NCBI GenBank assembly: GCA_910583785.1
Contig: CAJTZK010000021.1
Span: forward strand, 1 to 22,777
Source of the DNA: an uncultured Oscillibacter sp.
GTDB taxonomy: Bacteria; Bacillota; Clostridia; Oscillospirales; Oscillospiraceae
Length of the DNA stretch: 22,777 bases
Direction of reading: 5' to 3'
Notes under the pieces: model-generated
The model's database searches: none
What the model was told of the DNA's origin: nothing
The model's input: only the letters and a program-made list of their open reading frames with translations
Part shown: one piece after another, positions 21,719 to 22,777 of the stretch
How positions within the stretch are numbered: position 1 is the stretch's first letter
Layout: each line of letters starts with the position of its first letter
Position numbers and translations under genes: made by a program

Positions 21719-22021
21719 ATGAAAGTTCACATTTCCTTTGACAAAGCCGCTGTAGAGCGGCAGGGCCGCAGGCTGGAGGACGTCCACCGCACGGTCAAGA
21801 CGCTGTTCGCTGTTCACGATCTCCCCTGCGCAGATGACAGTGACGCCCTGGTCTTCCAGGACAGGGGCCATGGCGACGATTTCGCCGTTATGTGGGACGT
21901 CATCCTGTCCCTGCTGCGGGCGGACTGGTTCCTGGACTGCGCTGCCTCCTGCGTCTGGCAGGACGAGAACGGCGAGGAGGATGTGCTTGCCCAGGCCGGA
22001 AAGGCGGGTGAGAAAACATGA
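21719..22021 (+). CDS. Hypothetical small acidic protein, 100 aa
   Basis: Start ATG 21719 is preceded by AAAGGAGGG, and the open frame extends upstream without an RBS. Sequence MKVHISFDKAAVERQGRRLEDVHRTVKTLF, then LPCADDSDALVFQDRG and WDVILSLLRADWFLDCAASCVWQDENGEEDVLAQA. Mixed alpha/beta, rich in Asp/Trp/Cys near the end; no named domain. Proteins with this look are common on Tn916-like and other clostridial ICEs, but I know no function. The gene begins after an 80-base gap that follows the methyltransferase. Confidence 0.72.
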   Translation: MKVHISFDKAAVERQGRRLEDVHRTVKTLFAVHDLPCADDSDALVFQDRGHGDDFAVMWDVILSLLRADWFLDCAASCVWQDENGEEDVLAQAGKAGEKT

Positions 22022-22116
22022 CGGATGATTTTCCTGGCGGATGGCGCAAAGGAGATATCTGCTATCTTATTACAAGCAGAGCCAAGGAGAAAAGGGGCTG
22101 GACCGATGATCCGTGA
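22018..22116 (+). CDS. Possible very small protein, 32 aa
   Basis: A 32-codon frame starting with an ATG that overlaps the previous stop (ATGA), the junction style of this operon. It reads MTDDFPGGWRKGDICYLITS and continues to ...GWTDDP. The RBS is AAAGGCGGGTGAG. Amino-acid composition is plausible but the length gives little statistical support; it may be a decayed or overlapping small gene. Confidence 0.35.
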   Translation: MTDDFPGGWRKGDICYLITSRAKEKRGWTDDP

Positions 22117-22140
22117 AGAAAGCACACAAGGAGATTTAAT

Positions 22141-22532
22141 ATGGGGATGACACGAAAGCAGATCAGCTTCGATCTGAGCCAGGATGCGCTGAAGCGGTAT
22201 TATCCTCACAAGGAGACAGGCCAGGACTCGCAGTTCTTCAAGCGGGCCTATAAGGACATCCGGCGCTTCATGGAAGCCAACGGCTTTGAGCGGCGGCAAT
22301 ACTCTGTGTATGTCTCCTTGCAACAACGGACCTCGCTGGACGTCGCTCTCCTGGCCCAGCGGATGGGAGAGGCCCTCCCCTGGCTGCGGCTGTGCGTCAA
22401 GGACATAACGGTTACGAACATCGGAGCGCGGCATAGCCTTCTGGGCTGCTGCGCTCCGATGCGCTGTCCGCCGAACTCCTGCCGCCTGTTTCCAAAGTGC
22501 CTCATAAAAAGAGAAAAATGCCGGAGCGATAG
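22141..22532 (+). pseudogene. vapD: VapD-family endoribonuclease gene with a frameshift near its end
   Basis: The first ~100 codons encode a VapD/Cas2-like protein: KQISFDLSQDALKRYYP, FFKRAYKDIRRFMEANGFERRQYSVYVS, LPWLRLCVKDITVTNIGARHSLL. VapD proteins are small ferredoxin-fold ribonucleases of mobile elements, related to Cas2 and to toxins. After HSLL the frame changes: the natural continuation (GLLRSDALSAELLPPVSK, ending in MPER) is in the next frame and stops at 22532, while the frame in use runs on to 22659 through sequence antisense to the convergent gene. One missing G at 22443-22445 explains this. The site lies in the loop of a 15-bp hairpin. RBS AAGGAG, start ATG 22141; ATG 22147 is an alternative. 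Confidence 0.78.
22419..22461. repeat. 15-bp inverted repeat around the vapD frameshift
   Basis: CATCGGAGCGCGGCA (22419-22433) pairs with TGCTGCGCTCCGATG (22447-22461), with one G-T pair, around a 13-base loop that contains GCC and GGGC. The missing base of vapD falls in this loop. Confidence 0.8.
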
Positions 22533-22544
22533 ACGGGAGAAGCG

Positions 22545-22777
22545 CTATTCAACGGCGGAACCGGATATCAGCTTTTCCCGCAGTCCCTTCGTGTACTGGA
22601 CTTCATATGTGCCATGGGCCAAGTCAAAACACGCCAGCTTTCCACTGGCGTCAATGTAGACATAGTGGTAGGAGATTGGTGCTTTATTCTCTTCGCACAA
22701 TGCTTCCAGCAGCGGTTCCAATTCGTGATTCTCCAGAGTGTGCCGATCCGAGTAGAGGAACAGGTCGTAGTGCCCCA
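22545..22777 (-). CDS. C-terminal end of an unidentified gene, cut by the window edge
   Basis: On the minus strand an open frame enters from the right edge and stops at 22545, reading HYDLFLYSDRHTLENHELEPL, then a central YHYVYIDASGKLACFDLAHG and ending REKLISGSAVE: 77 codons with convincing composition. It is convergent with vapD, 12 bases apart. I do not recognise the family. The base before the first full codon is consistent with an NTG codon at the very edge, but a start there is unproven. Confidence 0.65.
   Translation of the reverse strand, partial: GHYDLFLYSDRHTLENHELEPLLEALCEENKAPISYHYVYIDASGKLACFDLAHGTYEVQYTKGLREKLISGSAVE

Larger units (their letters stand above)
1..22777. mobile_element. 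Accessory region of a probable ICE or conjugative plasmid (ends not in window)
   Basis: The content points to a conjugative element rather than core chromosome: SSB, a ParB-like protein, ParM/ParR, two solitary DNA methyltransferases, VapD, a YodL-like protein, DUF3846, DUF4240 and DUF7768 proteins, and a Cna_B adhesin. All plus-strand genes are packed with 4-14 base overlaps. No integrase, relaxase, T4SS gene, oriT or attachment site is visible here, so the element type and its boundaries are inferred from gene content only. Confidence 0.6.

Noticed and set aside
22443..22659. 172-residue vapD product taken at face value
   Set aside because: The last ~70 residues do not resemble VapD and are encoded antisense to a convincing convergent gene, while the next frame gives a sensible ending.
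1..22777. CRISPR arrays, tRNA or rRNA genes, diversity-generating retroelement, riboswitches
   Set aside because: No regularly spaced direct repeats, clover-leaf or rRNA sequence, reverse transcriptase or template/variable repeat pair, and no leader long enough for a riboswitch. The only non-coding gaps are about 90-130 bases.

Overview
The window is GC-rich DNA from a low-abundance-type gut Firmicute. The style is that of Oscillospiraceae or Lachnospiraceae relatives, judged from SpaA/Cna_B adhesin repeats, AGGAGG-type ribosome binding sites and tightly overlapping genes. No rRNA, tRNA, CRISPR array or chromosomal housekeeping cluster is visible. The gene content is a Cna_B adhesin, SSB, a ParB-like protein, ParM/ParR, two DNA methyltransferases, VapD, a YodL-like protein and DUF3846/DUF4240/DUF7768 proteins. 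This is typical of the accessory and establishment region of an integrative conjugative element (ICE) or large conjugative plasmid. Conjugation and integration genes themselves are not in the window.

Layout. (1) 1-2200: 3' part of a secreted Cna_B-repeat adhesin ending in LPRTGY, followed by a hairpin at 2211-2242. (2) 2289-9571: an operon starting with SSB and a ParB-like protein. It continues with two unknown genes, a set of reiterated modules (an 'LYSPL' domain three times and DUF4240 twice), then a ParM-like actin and its small ParR-like partner. (3) 9580-13897: a P-loop kinase fused in frame to an unknown domain, a C5-cytosine methyltransferase, and an amidoligase / 83-aa protein / gamma-glutamylcyclotransferase triad. 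(4) 13887-16818: small unknown genes, a DUF3846 protein, an S-adenosylmethionine synthetase and a YodL-like protein that looks cut off at its end. (5) 16789-17685: a lower-GC TIR/SEFIR-domain gene on the opposite strand with its own promoter, apparently a later insertion. (6) 17793-22116: the plus-strand operon resumes with unknown proteins, a beta-helix-like protein, a DUF7768 protein, a second DNA methyltransferase (DPPY type) and small proteins. (7) 22141-22532: a frameshifted vapD, convergent with the end of an unidentified minus-strand gene at the right edge.

How it fits together. SSB, ParB and ParM/ParR would keep the element replicating and segregating while extrachromosomal. The two methyltransferases plus a dedicated SAM synthetase would supply and use methyl donor, plausibly to protect the element from restriction. 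The YodL/DUF3846 class belongs to proteins thought to act during entry into a new host. The amidoligase and cyclotransferase form a likely make-and-break pair for a gamma-glutamyl or other amide-linked peptide conjugate of unknown target. The TIR protein is a candidate defence cargo.

Two general observations stand out. Most plus-strand genes end in a lysine/arginine-rich tail and -ER, -SR or -VR immediately before stop, because the end of each gene encodes the ribosome binding site and overlapping start of the next. Several starts or junctions are off by exactly one base (ATA and ACG in place of ATG, a +1 base after the best methyltransferase ATG, two in-frame fusions at former stop/start junctions, a frameshift in vapD). 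These are either real decay and tuning, or base-level sequence errors, and the reads should be checked before any is interpreted.
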